Shown here one piece after another: positions 25,450 to 32,692 of a stretch of DNA of 49,639 nt. The stretch is from positions 1-49,639 of the forward strand of contig JAGTQM010000011.1 of the NCBI GenBank assembly GCA_018396755.1, read 5' to 3'. The notes under the pieces are model-generated. The model did no database searches, was not told where the DNA came from, and worked only from the letters and a program-made list of their open reading frames with translations. The DNA is from Candidatus Bathyarchaeota archaeon. GTDB lineage: Archaea > Thermoproteota > CALKCG01 > B24. Each line of letters opens with the position of its first letter. The first letter of the stretch is position 1. The translations under genes were made by a program, and so were the position numbers.

Positions 25450-25572
25450 ATGAGTAAGGATAGAGTAATAGGCACGATCCTAATATTGATCTCGGTTGCG
25501 ATCATAAAGATAGAGGGAAAAACGCAGAAACGTACACCATCGTTAGACCAAAAGGCACAACGCCACTCATAG
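25450..25572 (+). pseudogene. Fragment of a small membrane-protein gene
   Basis: From ATG 25450 the frame reads MSKDRVIGTILILISVAI, a basic start followed by a membrane segment, then loses sense after GK. A different frame continues with a sensible peptide (ETYTIVRPKGTTPLIGVIA) up to TGA at about 25584. This suggests a short gene with a frameshift in the AAAAA run near 25518-25522 or an internal deletion. Low confidence; it could also be chance. Confidence 0.25.
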
Positions 25573-25615
25573 GCGTCATAGCCTGATATTTACGACGTTG
25601 AAAGATCCCCGACCT

Positions 25616-26050
25616 CTATATAACGTTTAAACCCTCGATTTTTGCTATTTGAGCCAGCTTCTCATCGTACGTGAGGAATGTGTCGAACCCCTCAGCCGAT
25701 GCCAGTTGTACGGCATCAGCCACATAGATCCCATGTTTAAATACATAGTTCACGGCTTCGACAACCACTCTGAAGTTTAGTGGAATGAGCTTTAACTGAT
25801 TGAGTTTTACAAGGAGATGGGATTCGCCAATAAACCTCGCGAACACAATTCTCGCATCCTCTACAATTCCTCTTTCCTCGTATTTGTCTAGAACTACCGC
25901 TACTTCGCCAATATTCCATACTGAGAACCCTATCCTAACTCTTCCGGCGTAGGATTCACTGTAGAGCTCGTCGACACGATCACTATGCTCCTCCACAACA
26001 TATCTTTTAACTAAGGCGCTAGTATCCAGGTAAACGCTTCGCACGCTCAT
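25616..26050 (-). CDS. vapC: VapC-type PIN-domain toxin ribonuclease
   Basis: About 144 residues. PIN-domain acidic residues are present: Asp in YLDTSALVKRY (residue 9), Glu in NIGEVAVV (about 49), Asp in YVADAVQLA (about 112) and Asp in TYDEKLAQIA (about 130). These four bind Mg and cut RNA. The start at 26050 lies inside the end of the preceding ribbon-helix-helix gene (32-base overlap), the classical translationally coupled VapBC order. Toxin activity is inferred from family. Confidence 0.9.
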   Translation of the reverse strand: MSVRSVYLDTSALVKRYVVEEHSDRVDELYSESYAGRVRIGFSVWNIGEVAVVLDKYEERGIVEDARIVFARFIGESHLLVKLNQLKLIPLNFRVVVEAVNYVFKHGIYVADAVQLASAEGFDTFLTYDEKLAQIAKIEGLNVI

Positions 26051-26303
26051 CCCTAATTTCCCTTACAACTTCTTCTGCTTTAGACCCTTTAGGCCTATCT
26101 GCTTCAACTTCAAAGCTCGTATAGAATCTCTTCTCCAAGCCCAACACTTCGCAAAGCTTCTCAATGAATTCGGATTCCTCGTACATGATCAGGGATTCCT
26201 CCACAACATCGCTGAGGGCCCTCCCCTCCAAAGCAAGCTTACTTTTCAAACTTTTAACTAAATCTTCCCTCAGCGAAAGCGTAACTTTAACCTTCTTAAC
26301 CAT
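26019..26303 (-). CDS. vapB: VapB-type ribbon-helix-helix antitoxin
   Basis: From ATG 26303 about 94 residues. The N-terminal VKKVKVTLSLREDLVKSLKS with RALSDVVEESLIMYE is a ribbon-helix-helix DNA-binding domain. The C-terminal half (FEVEADRPKGSKAEEVVREI) would be the disordered toxin-binding tail. The frame opens earlier, but MYCCDK ahead of it is unlikely to be translated, since the TATA-like box lies 33 bases before ATG 26303. It overlaps vapC by 32 bases. An inverted repeat between TATA and ATG is a candidate autoregulatory operator. Confidence 0.88.
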   Translation of the reverse strand: MVKKVKVTLSLREDLVKSLKSKLALEGRALSDVVEESLIMYEESEFIEKLCEVLGLEKRFYTSFEVEADRPKGSKAEEVVREIRDERAKRLPGY

Positions 26304-26319
26304 TTTATCACAGCAGTAC

Positions 26320-26335
26320 ATACGTTAATACGTAT
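26320..26335. promoter_or_regulatory. Inverted repeat operator candidate upstream of vapBC
   Basis: ATACG-TTAATA-CGTAT is an inverted repeat (5-bp arms) that also contains the direct repeat ATACGT twice. It overlaps the edge of the TATA-like CTTATATACG (minus strand 26331-26340) and precedes the vapB ATG, the expected place for binding by the VapB ribbon-helix-helix dimer. Confidence 0.4.
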
Positions 26336-26353
26336 ATAAGTTTTTTCAATTCG

Positions 26354-26498
26354 ATGACAATTCTCGATGCGAGTGTTGCCGTAGATAGAGTGAAGCCCAG
26401 AATTAGGTAAGCCGCAGGCTTTTTCAGACCTACTAGTCGCTTCAATAGCAATAAACAGAGATGGAGAATTAATTACGAGAGATATTTCTTCCACATAG
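26354..26498 (+). pseudogene. Remnant of a PIN-domain (VapC) gene
   Basis: ATG 26354 opens an 18-codon frame MTILDASVAVDRVKPRIR that looks like the first strand of a PIN domain with its Asp. Further on, in another frame, ASIAINRDGELITRDISS looks like a PIN C-terminal segment. The middle is missing. It is divergent from vapBC. Low confidence, because both pieces are short. Confidence 0.3.
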
Positions 26499-26519
26499 AT
26501 TTGAAGGATGGGTTCTGAG

Positions 26520-26996
26520 CTATGTAGTCTTTGATAGACACGCGTAGCTCTTGGGATTCATCAGCCTTAGGCTCCTCTCGAGTTCATCGGAGCCTTCGTC
26601 GGCCTCTTCCCCTGTCAGGGCGTACTCGCTTCAAGCCCCCATCAGCTCGTCGAAGGGCTTTGGGCTTGGAGTAAGCCCCTCCATCTGAAGATAGAGGTTT
26701 ATGGATGCATTTAATTGCCTATCCGTCTTCATCCCGCAGAACTCGCATTCATAGTATGCTCCTTTCGGGGCATTAATCATCCCACATCTGGAGCACATCT
26801 TACTTGAATTATGTGGGTCGAGGGGCTGAACCATAGATTTGCAGCTCATTAATCTGATTATGGTTTTCCAATCGCTTTTCGCAATATTCCTGTTATGCCG
26901 CCTTGACTTTGTGAACATCCCCTTCTTCTCAATGTCCTCGAATCCGTGGATATAGCCCTTAAGCTCGTCTAAGTCAATGGTCTTGACTCGCATCAT
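26520..26996 (-). pseudogene. C-terminal fragment of a TnpB nuclease (IS200/IS605)
   Basis: Residues include SRRHNRNIAKSDWKTIIRLM, the zinc ribbon CSRC..CEFC and the final RuvC box TDRQLNASINLYLQMEGL. The first two thirds of TnpB, with the first RuvC Asp, are absent. The frame stops at TGA 26632-26634 after FDELMGA, yet the same frame continues with SEYALTGEEADEGSDELERS up to TAG 26520, which looks like a natural TnpB tail. The TGA probably replaced a TGG. The gene is a dead fragment in the accessory island. Confidence 0.7.
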
Positions 26997-27060
26997 TGAA
27001 GTGTGTGCTTCAAGGCATTTAAATGGGCGTAGAACTTCGATGCGATCACACGGTCTATTT

Positions 27061-27873
27061 TCAACCCTGTCCGTGCACTTTCAGCTTCCAAGGCTTCTTC
27101 ACGAACCACATCCTCCAGTTGGTCGTACCCCTTCCAACGTACTTGACGTTCTCGAAGTAGTCGTCGATGTGGAGCCTGCGTCTGTTGGGTGGAGGCGGCA
27201 AACCGAAGGCTGAGCATCCCTCGACCCAGAGCGCTTCAAGCTCTGGGCTGTAGCCTGTTTCGTCTCTGGAGGTTTCGCAGACTACGCGGGCGCCGCACGG
27301 GCACCCCCTCAGATAGCGTATTGCGAAAGCCCTGATGTACCATGCGCCGCAGAAGGGACAGGTGACTATATCCCTCTCCTGCTCCTCCCTGACGTGGAGC
27401 AGTTCCTGCACCAATTCCTCGAAGGTCCCTTCGAAGTCGAACAGGTACGTGTTGGCTCCGACCCTGGCCTTCACCCCCCAAAAGTCCTTGGCGGGATGGG
27501 ACAGTTCAATCACCTCCGAGTCGACACCGGGAGGTGCGCCTTGGTTCAAGCGCTCTTCAAGCTGCTTAGCCAACTCAGCCTCCCTCTCCATCTGCGAGAC
27601 CCGCTTGTTCACACGCTCAACGATTTCGCTTATCGTCGCCTCACTGGCCTCCGCTATGAACTTCTTAACCCTCTCTAAGTCGAGGGACACCCACTCGTCG
27701 CAAACATAGAATACCGTGATGTCGGGGGGGCCCTTAAGCTCCTCTAGGGCTTGGAGGATGCTTTGTCGGTCGGTAACAGTACGCATGCATCTCTCAGCTA
27801 TGAAGTCTGAAACCGCCTTGATCATCTCCCGCCTTCTCCGTATGAGTTCCCGAAGGTTCCGCGTCTCCTTCAT
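27061..27873 (-). CDS. GC-rich zinc-ribbon protein of unknown function
   Basis: About 270 residues, not recognised. The N-terminal half is a long charged helix (RELIRRRREMIKAVSDFIAE, later ISEIVERVNKRVSQMEREAE), probably coiled coil. The C-terminal half has two Cys pairs, CPFC (about 190) and CPC (about 207), forming a zinc ribbon in the context TCPFCGAWYIRAFAIRYLRGCPC, and ends in basic and aromatic residues. GC content is clearly higher than in the flanking chromosome, and the gene sits between tnpB fragments near an integrase, so it is probably cargo or a replication/packaging gene of a former plasmid or virus. It starts 23 bases after the truncated tnpB. Confidence 0.6.
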   Translation of the reverse strand: MKETRNLRELIRRRREMIKAVSDFIAERCMRTVTDRQSILQALEELKGPPDITVFYVCDEWVSLDLERVKKFIAEASEATISEIVERVNKRVSQMEREAELAKQLEERLNQGAPPGVDSEVIELSHPAKDFWGVKARVGANTYLFDFEGTFEELVQELLHVREEQERDIVTCPFCGAWYIRAFAIRYLRGCPCGARVVCETSRDETGYSPELEALWVEGCSAFGLPPPPNRRRLHIDDYFENVKYVGRGTTNWRMWFVKKPWKLKVHGQG

Positions 27874-27895
27874 CGCTTAAACCCCCGTTAATCCT

Positions 27896-28840
27896 TTAAC
27901 CGCCTTCATCTTTTAACCTTTTTAAGGGAGAAAACGATCGTGGTCGCCCATGCCCATCACCTAGGTTATTTTGGCTATTTAGGATTTTCTTTATAAATTT
28001 GGGCATGGTCTTCCCCCTCAACACCCACTCACGTGCCATGGGGTCATTGGGGGCTTCATCAACGGACACCAATGGGGCCGCCTCGCTGGTATTTGAGCGG
28101 GGCACCATATAGAGCGCCCGGTTCCTGCCTCTGATAGCTATGCCGTCATTGAAGCGGGAATACAAGTTTAATGCAGCCACGTAGTGGGAGTTTAACGTGA
28201 AACCGCACTTAGTGCATCTGAACTCTTCCGCGTTCATTCTATTCCTCACATCTCTGTTGCGACATAGCGGGCACTCCAGGCTGCTCCAATTGGGTGGCAC
28301 TTTATGGACTTTCAAGCCCCCTCCATTAAACTCTGTCCCAACATACGTTAGGAGCTTCTTATACGGCAACGCGTTGAGCCTGTAGTTCAACTGCCTCGCT
28401 TTAAGCTTCCCAACTTTCTCTCTCCTGAGTTCAAGGTTCTCGACAACCACATCGGCTTTAATCGCCTCAGCTATGTCAGCGAGCCTCTTAGCTATTTTCT
28501 TAAGCCTATCCTCAACCATATGCCTTTCCCTTGCACCGTACTTTCTTAGAAGGGGCTTCGCCCCATCGTTCCCGAGCCTTCTCTGAACTCCCATCCTAAT
28601 CAGCCTATACTTCACTCTGATCCCCTTGATGTCATGGTTTACCCTGAAGAGGGTGGCCTTTCCCTTATCGAGGTCAACGGCCATGCACGATACGTTATTT
28701 TCATTTATGTCGATAACAAGCTTGTTCCTATACCCCTTGACTTTGACGCGCTTCCTTACATCTAAATTAGCCAGAAAGCCTAGGACTTTAGTTCTGGGAT
28801 GAACGGCGTAAGACCTAAACACCTCCTTAAATAATTTTTT
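27896..28840 (-). pseudogene. N-terminally truncated TnpB nuclease
   Basis: The open frame covers the RuvC and zinc-ribbon part of an IS200/IS605 TnpB: first acidic motif VIDINENNVS, Glu motif VVVENLELRRE, REKVGKLKARQLNYRLNALP, zinc ribbon CPLC..CTKC, and the last box as LNSHYVAALNLY. Where related TnpBs in this window read DRQLNAS and DRHLNAA, this copy has Asn in place of the Asp, so nuclease activity may be lost. The N-terminal domain of about 100 residues or more is missing: in-frame sequence runs upstream of GTG 28822 (SAADRKKLFKEVFRS) to a stop with no start codon. No right end follows it. Confidence 0.7.
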
Positions 28841-28841
28841 C

Positions 28842-28883
28842 CTGTCGGCAGCTGAGGGGTCTGGCTTGGGCTTGAAGGGCTAG
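28842..28883 (+). pseudogene. Possible TnpB C-terminal tail on the plus strand
   Basis: A short frame LSAAEGSGLGLKG ends in TAG directly before the plus-strand omega-RNA-like region. TnpB genes usually end here, so this may be all that is left of the gene that once matched this right end. Very short, so weak. Confidence 0.25.
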
Positions 28884-29036
28884 ACGAGACGCAGCCCCCT
28901 TGAGGGTGCCGATAGCCGCTCAACGTGGTTGAGCGGGTTAACAGGGTGGTGGCACACCCCTCGCTCCGAAGGTGTGAGCCGTGAAGCATCACCAGGAGCG
29001 AGAATCTCCCGGCTTCAGCCGTGAAGAGTGTCAAAT
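28884..29036 (+). ncRNA. Omega-RNA-like right end of an IS200/IS605 element
   Basis: Highly structured GC-rich stretch: a 9-bp hairpin CCGCTCAAC-GTG-GTTGAGCGG at 28916-28936, a GGGTG/CACCC stem around 28944-28959, and the terminal hairpin GAATCTCCCGGCTTCAGCCG with GTGAAGAGTGTCAAAT up to 29036. This is the layout of the TnpB guide RNA derived from the right end. The orientation is plus, opposite to the tnpB beside it. The bases after 29036, where the guide would be, lie in the integrase gene. Confidence 0.5.
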
Positions 29037-30069
29037 TTGCACCTCGGGCACTCCGTTAGCTGTAGAGCTTCAACGCCTTGTCTTGGACTTGCCAGGTCGT
29101 GAAGATCGAGCACGGCGCTTTCGAGGTCTCTGGCTGAAAAGTGCACGTATCTCGCGCTCATCTTCGAGCCGTGAACCCATCCTGCGAACTGTTCTAAGCG
29201 GGCTTCCGTGAAGACCTTAGCGAGCGCCGTTAAGGTTGAGTGACGGAAGAGGTAGGTCCAGACGGCTTTCCGCAAACCAGCCTTCTTGGCTAGCTTCAGT
29301 ATCAGACGGAAGTGCCTGTAGCTCAGCCCATCGCCTCTGTAGTTCGTTGCCAGGGAACACCACAGCGGGGCGTTTAGTTCGCCCCTTCTCGGGTGTTCCT
29401 CAAGCCATTCGAGGAGCGGTCTATAGCTGACCACTAGTGGAATTACCTTCAGCCCCGTCTTCCCATTAACTGAGATTACGCAGCAACTGCACTTGCCGCC
29501 GGCCCCGTCTTCAAAGTCCTTGAATCTGACGCTTCCAATGCTCATGCCCAGTAGCTCGCCCGGTCTCAAGGCCCCCCCTCGAACAACACGTATATCATCG
29601 CATTGTCGCGTCTATTGCCCGCAGCCTTGACCAACGCCTCGAAGTCCTCGGGCGTTAGGAGCGCATCGGGCGTAACCCTCGTGTCCCCGTAGTTGCCCCG
29701 CACCTTTATCCAACTGACCTCCGTCGGGTAGGGCATATCCCTGTCGCAACTCCCATACTTGGCGTACTTTATCAGCCTCTTCAAGACGAGCTTCTTATCG
29801 CGCTTCGTCCACCCCTTATAGGGCTGACTGTTCAGCCACGCCACTACGCGCTCCACGTCCCTCCTGGTCGCAGTTGCGGGATCAAAGTCCATGACTCTCA
29901 GAATGGTTATCAGGTGGCTCGCGTACTTTGCCAGCGAGGCCTTGGAGAGGCCGAGGGAAGTCAGATGGTCGAGGAAGGAAAGCGCTAGGCTGCCGTGCCT
30001 AAGCCCTGTAATAATCCTCCTGTAACGCCTTATCGCATCGTCAAAACCGTATATCTCACCCATCTCCAC
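29015..30069 (-). pseudogene. Tyrosine integrase split by a frameshift and truncated at its C-terminus
   Basis: Archaeal tyrosine recombinase in two frames. Frame 1 (30069 to 29566, start MEMGEIYGF) covers the N-terminal SAM-like DNA-binding domain (YASHLITILRVMDFDPATAT) and ends at VLFEGGP. Frame 2 (29569 to 29015) continues LRPGELLGMSI with the catalytic domain: Arg in ALRPGE, Lys near GKTGLKVIPL, Tyr-x-x-Arg (YLFRHS) in place of His-x-x-Arg, Gly-Trp, and nucleophile Tyr in ARYVHF. A -1 shift in the seven-G run at 29572-29578 joins them as FEGGALRPGELL. The end CPRCK then FDTLHG reads into the IS right end, so the zinc-ribbon C-terminus is cut. It sits next to the tRNA-Asp 3' end. Confidence 0.8.
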
Positions 30070-30112
30070 ATCGGAAATGGATAGGCGCGTAGACTTAAAA
30101 GCGTCGGGAAGA

Positions 30113-30123
30113 GACTTGAACCC
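30113..30123 (-). other. tRNA T-loop-like sequence beside tRNA-Asp
   Basis: GGGTTCAAGTC on the minus strand, 11 bases beyond the tRNA-Asp 3' end, looks like a T-loop, but it has no matching stem or acceptor. It may be a relic of an integration event between tRNA ends. Confidence 0.25.
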
Positions 30124-30133
30124 GGAATGGTAG

Positions 30134-30208
30134 CGCCCTGGGCGGGATTTGAACCCGCGTCCAGCGGGCGACAGCCGCTGATGCTAGGCCGGGCTACACC
30201 ACCAGGGC
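30134..30208 (-). tRNA. tRNA-Asp (GTC)
   Basis: A 75-base tRNA with acceptor GCCCTGG/CCAGGGC and discriminator G, D-stem GTG/CAT, anticodon stem AGCGG/CCGCT, loop CTGTCGC (anticodon GTC) and T-arm GCGGG-TTCAAAT-CCCGC. No intron and no encoded CCA directly after the discriminator. The integrase gene starts 64 bases beyond the 3' end, on the same strand, as expected when a tRNA 3' end served as the attachment site. Confidence 0.95.
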
Positions 30209-30377
30209 TTCTCTGCCACTATTTTAGAGTTTCACTCTGATTTTAAGTTTTCCCCTCTTATAGAAATGTATACATGTGTTATAGTGGGTTTTGCTTTAAG
30301 ATATTTCAACGTTTTATGGTCGAGCTTAAATGTTGTGAGGGTTAAATTTAACAAGTTTCTACGCAGTATTTCTCTCT

Positions 30378-31421
30378 ATGAGCCTTGAAGATTTGGCGTT
30401 TAAATTTAACCAGTATGGTGCTACTGTTAACCTCCAATCGGGCAATGGCTCCATACTGATTTCAGAGCACGGTGGAAGGGTCATAGGGGTTTCTGTCGGC
30501 GGCTCTCCCAACCTCTTATGGGTTAATCCAAACCTTGAAACGGTTCTTGAAGATGGGGGTTTTAACGTAGGTGGGCTTAGAGTTTGGATATCACCTGAGA
30601 GAAACTTCTTCTATAAGAATCCGGACGCTTTCAAGGGATGGTTCTGTCCGGGTGAGCTAGACCCTGGAAACTTTAAAATAGTAAATTTTGCAAAGTCTTC
30701 AGCTGCTCTCGAGTCTAAGTTTAAGCTTAGAGACGTATTGAACAATGAATTGCTCGGCGTAGCTATTGTAAGAGATATGGTGCTTGAAGACGTGGAGGAT
30801 GGTGGTCTAGCTATTCACGTCAGAGAATCTTTAACTGCTTCAGGTTTTCATAAGAGTAGAGTGAGTTTATGGGCTTTGGCTCAAGTCTATCCTGGACGTA
30901 GAAATACTGGAACAGTCGTAGTGCCCGTTAAACGGAAAGCTGAACCCATACACTACTTCGGTCTCATACCGAAGAATAGGTTGAAAGCGACAGACTATCA
31001 TATAGCTTTCCTAATAGATGGAAACCATATTTGTAAGCTTGGGGTCAAACCCGAAGACCTTAGATTTAAAGGCTATGCCTCTATAGGTTATTTTGCTGAA
31101 GCACCTTGGAGCGACGGAGATGCCTTTATCATAACAATGGAAACATGTTGTGCACCTAGGTTTCAAGCGGAATGTTTAGATGTGGCTAAAGCAGACCCAG
31201 AAGGAGCTAAAGCCGCTGTTCAATCTTACAATTCCGGTCCAAACGCTGAATGGCTTAAATTTGGTGAAATAGAGCTTCAGTTTCCAGCATCGACTTTAAT
31301 CGATGGACTACAGTTTTCAACAGTTTCCTATACGGTTAAAGCTTACGTAGGAAGTTTAGAGAAAATCTTGGAAAAATTTAGGGAAGTCTTGAAGTCACCA
31401 GATATTTATCCATTCCAATAG
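30378..31421 (+). CDS. Galactose-mutarotase-like fold protein of unknown function
   Basis: About 347 residues, mostly beta-strand. Patterns such as GNGSILISEHGGRVIGVSVGG at the start and GLRVWISPERNFFY resemble aldose-epimerase (mutarotase) superfamily proteins of an uncharacterised group, but the catalytic His and Glu are not identifiable with certainty. No signal peptide. Possibly sugar-binding. ATG 30378 follows an AT-rich region, with no strong ribosome-binding site. Confidence 0.5.
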   Translation: MSLEDLAFKFNQYGATVNLQSGNGSILISEHGGRVIGVSVGGSPNLLWVNPNLETVLEDGGFNVGGLRVWISPERNFFYKNPDAFKGWFCPGELDPGNFKIVNFAKSSAALESKFKLRDVLNNELLGVAIVRDMVLEDVEDGGLAIHVRESLTASGFHKSRVSLWALAQVYPGRRNTGTVVVPVKRKAEPIHYFGLIPKNRLKATDYHIAFLIDGNHICKLGVKPEDLRFKGYASIGYFAEAPWSDGDAFIITMETCCAPRFQAECLDVAKADPEGAKAAVQSYNSGPNAEWLKFGEIELQFPASTLIDGLQFSTVSYTVKAYVGSLEKILEKFREVLKSPDIYPFQ

Positions 31422-31636
31422 TATTCATACCTATTTTTTCAAATTCTTCTAATAATTCAGCTTAAAATCCTTTTGAATGCTTAGAACGCCCGCTCATATT
31501 GTTAACGGTTTCCAATCAAGCACTGGAATATTCGATAATTCTACCTTTTGAGATCACAATCCATTTAATAAACGGTGGAAAGCGGTTCTAAACCAATTGT
31601 TGCAAAGCTAAAATTTTAAAGCCTCAGAAACCTAGT

Positions 31637-32647
31637 ATGCTTAAGAGAAGAATATTGGAAACCTTACTTCTTACAGATGAGGAAGTGGGAAAGCTTCTTT
31701 CAATAGATGAAGTTATAAAAGCTGTTGAACAAGCATTTGCCGAGAAAAGTCTTGGGAAAGTGCAGATGCCAGCTAAAACCTACTTATTCTACCATAAGTA
31801 TAACGGTGACTTGAGAGTTATGCCGTCATACCTTGAAAGCTACGATATTTCATCCGTTAAAATTGTTAATTCGCATCCAGAGAATAAAGTGAAATACAAT
31901 CTGCCGACTGTAATGGCGGTTGTAATTCTCGTCGATCCTAAGAATGGATTCCCCCTAGCCATAATGGGCGGTAAAACCTTAACAGATATTAGAACTGGCG
32001 CAGCTGGAGGTATTGCTGCAAAATATCTTGCGAGGAAAAATTCAAGAATCATAGGTTTTGTAGGAGCCGGAGCACAGGCTAGAACTCAACTGGCTGCTCT
32101 TCTCGAACTATACGGGAAATTCGATGAGGTTAGAGTTTGGGGGCTTTATGGAACTGCTGAAGAATTCGCCGTTGAAATGCAATCTAAATACGGTGATAAA
32201 TGTAGAATAATCCCTGTTAAAACTGTGAAAGAGACTGTTGAAGGTGCTGATATCGTTGTAACAGCGACACCTTCAAGGCAACCTCTAGTAATGGAAAATA
32301 TGGTTTCCCCTGGTATGCACTTTAACTGTATAGGGGCAGATGCCCCTGGAAAGGAGGAGCTAGATCCAGCTATTCTTAGGAAAGCTAAAATTGTTGTTGA
32401 CGATTTAACGCAGGCCTCCCATGGTGGAGAATTAAACGTCCCCCTGAGCCGTGGATTAATAAGAATAGAGGATGTTTGGGCTGAAATAGGCGAGATAATT
32501 GCCGGGTTGAAGAAGGGACGTGAAACACCCGATGAGATAACAATTTTCTCCTCAACGGGATTAGCTGTTCAGGACGCTGTAGCTGCGAAAATCGCTTACG
32601 ATAAGGCTTTAAAGAAAGGTGTTGGGAGGTTCATTAAAATACTATGA
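31637..32647 (+). CDS. Alanine dehydrogenase / ornithine cyclodeaminase family enzyme
   Basis: NAD-dependent enzyme of the mu-crystallin family, 336 residues. The substrate-site Lys lies in KTYLFYHKYNGDLRVMPSYL/VKIVNSHP, the Rossmann motif is FVGAGAQARTQL (about 141-152), and IGADAPGKEELD with DDLTQASHGGE are the conserved C-terminal blocks. Archaeal members make alanine from pyruvate and ammonia or cyclise ornithine to proline; sequence alone does not decide. The RTG segment DIRTGAAGGIAAKYLA is strongly conserved. No operon partner is evident. Confidence 0.87.
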   Translation: MLKRRILETLLLTDEEVGKLLSIDEVIKAVEQAFAEKSLGKVQMPAKTYLFYHKYNGDLRVMPSYLESYDISSVKIVNSHPENKVKYNLPTVMAVVILVDPKNGFPLAIMGGKTLTDIRTGAAGGIAAKYLARKNSRIIGFVGAGAQARTQLAALLELYGKFDEVRVWGLYGTAEEFAVEMQSKYGDKCRIIPVKTVKETVEGADIVVTATPSRQPLVMENMVSPGMHFNCIGADAPGKEELDPAILRKAKIVVDDLTQASHGGELNVPLSRGLIRIEDVWAEIGEIIAGLKKGRETPDEITIFSSTGLAVQDAVAAKIAYDKALKKGVGRFIKIL

Positions 32648-32692
32648 GCTGCGTCTTTCATGTGGAAAATGAAAGTCGTAGTTTAACCGGAA

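Noticed and set aside
22400-30134. Second copy of the tRNA-Asp 3' end marking the far att site of the island
   Set aside because: I looked for matches to the T-arm and acceptor sequence to the left of the integrase and saw none; the boundary may be eroded or outside the region read.
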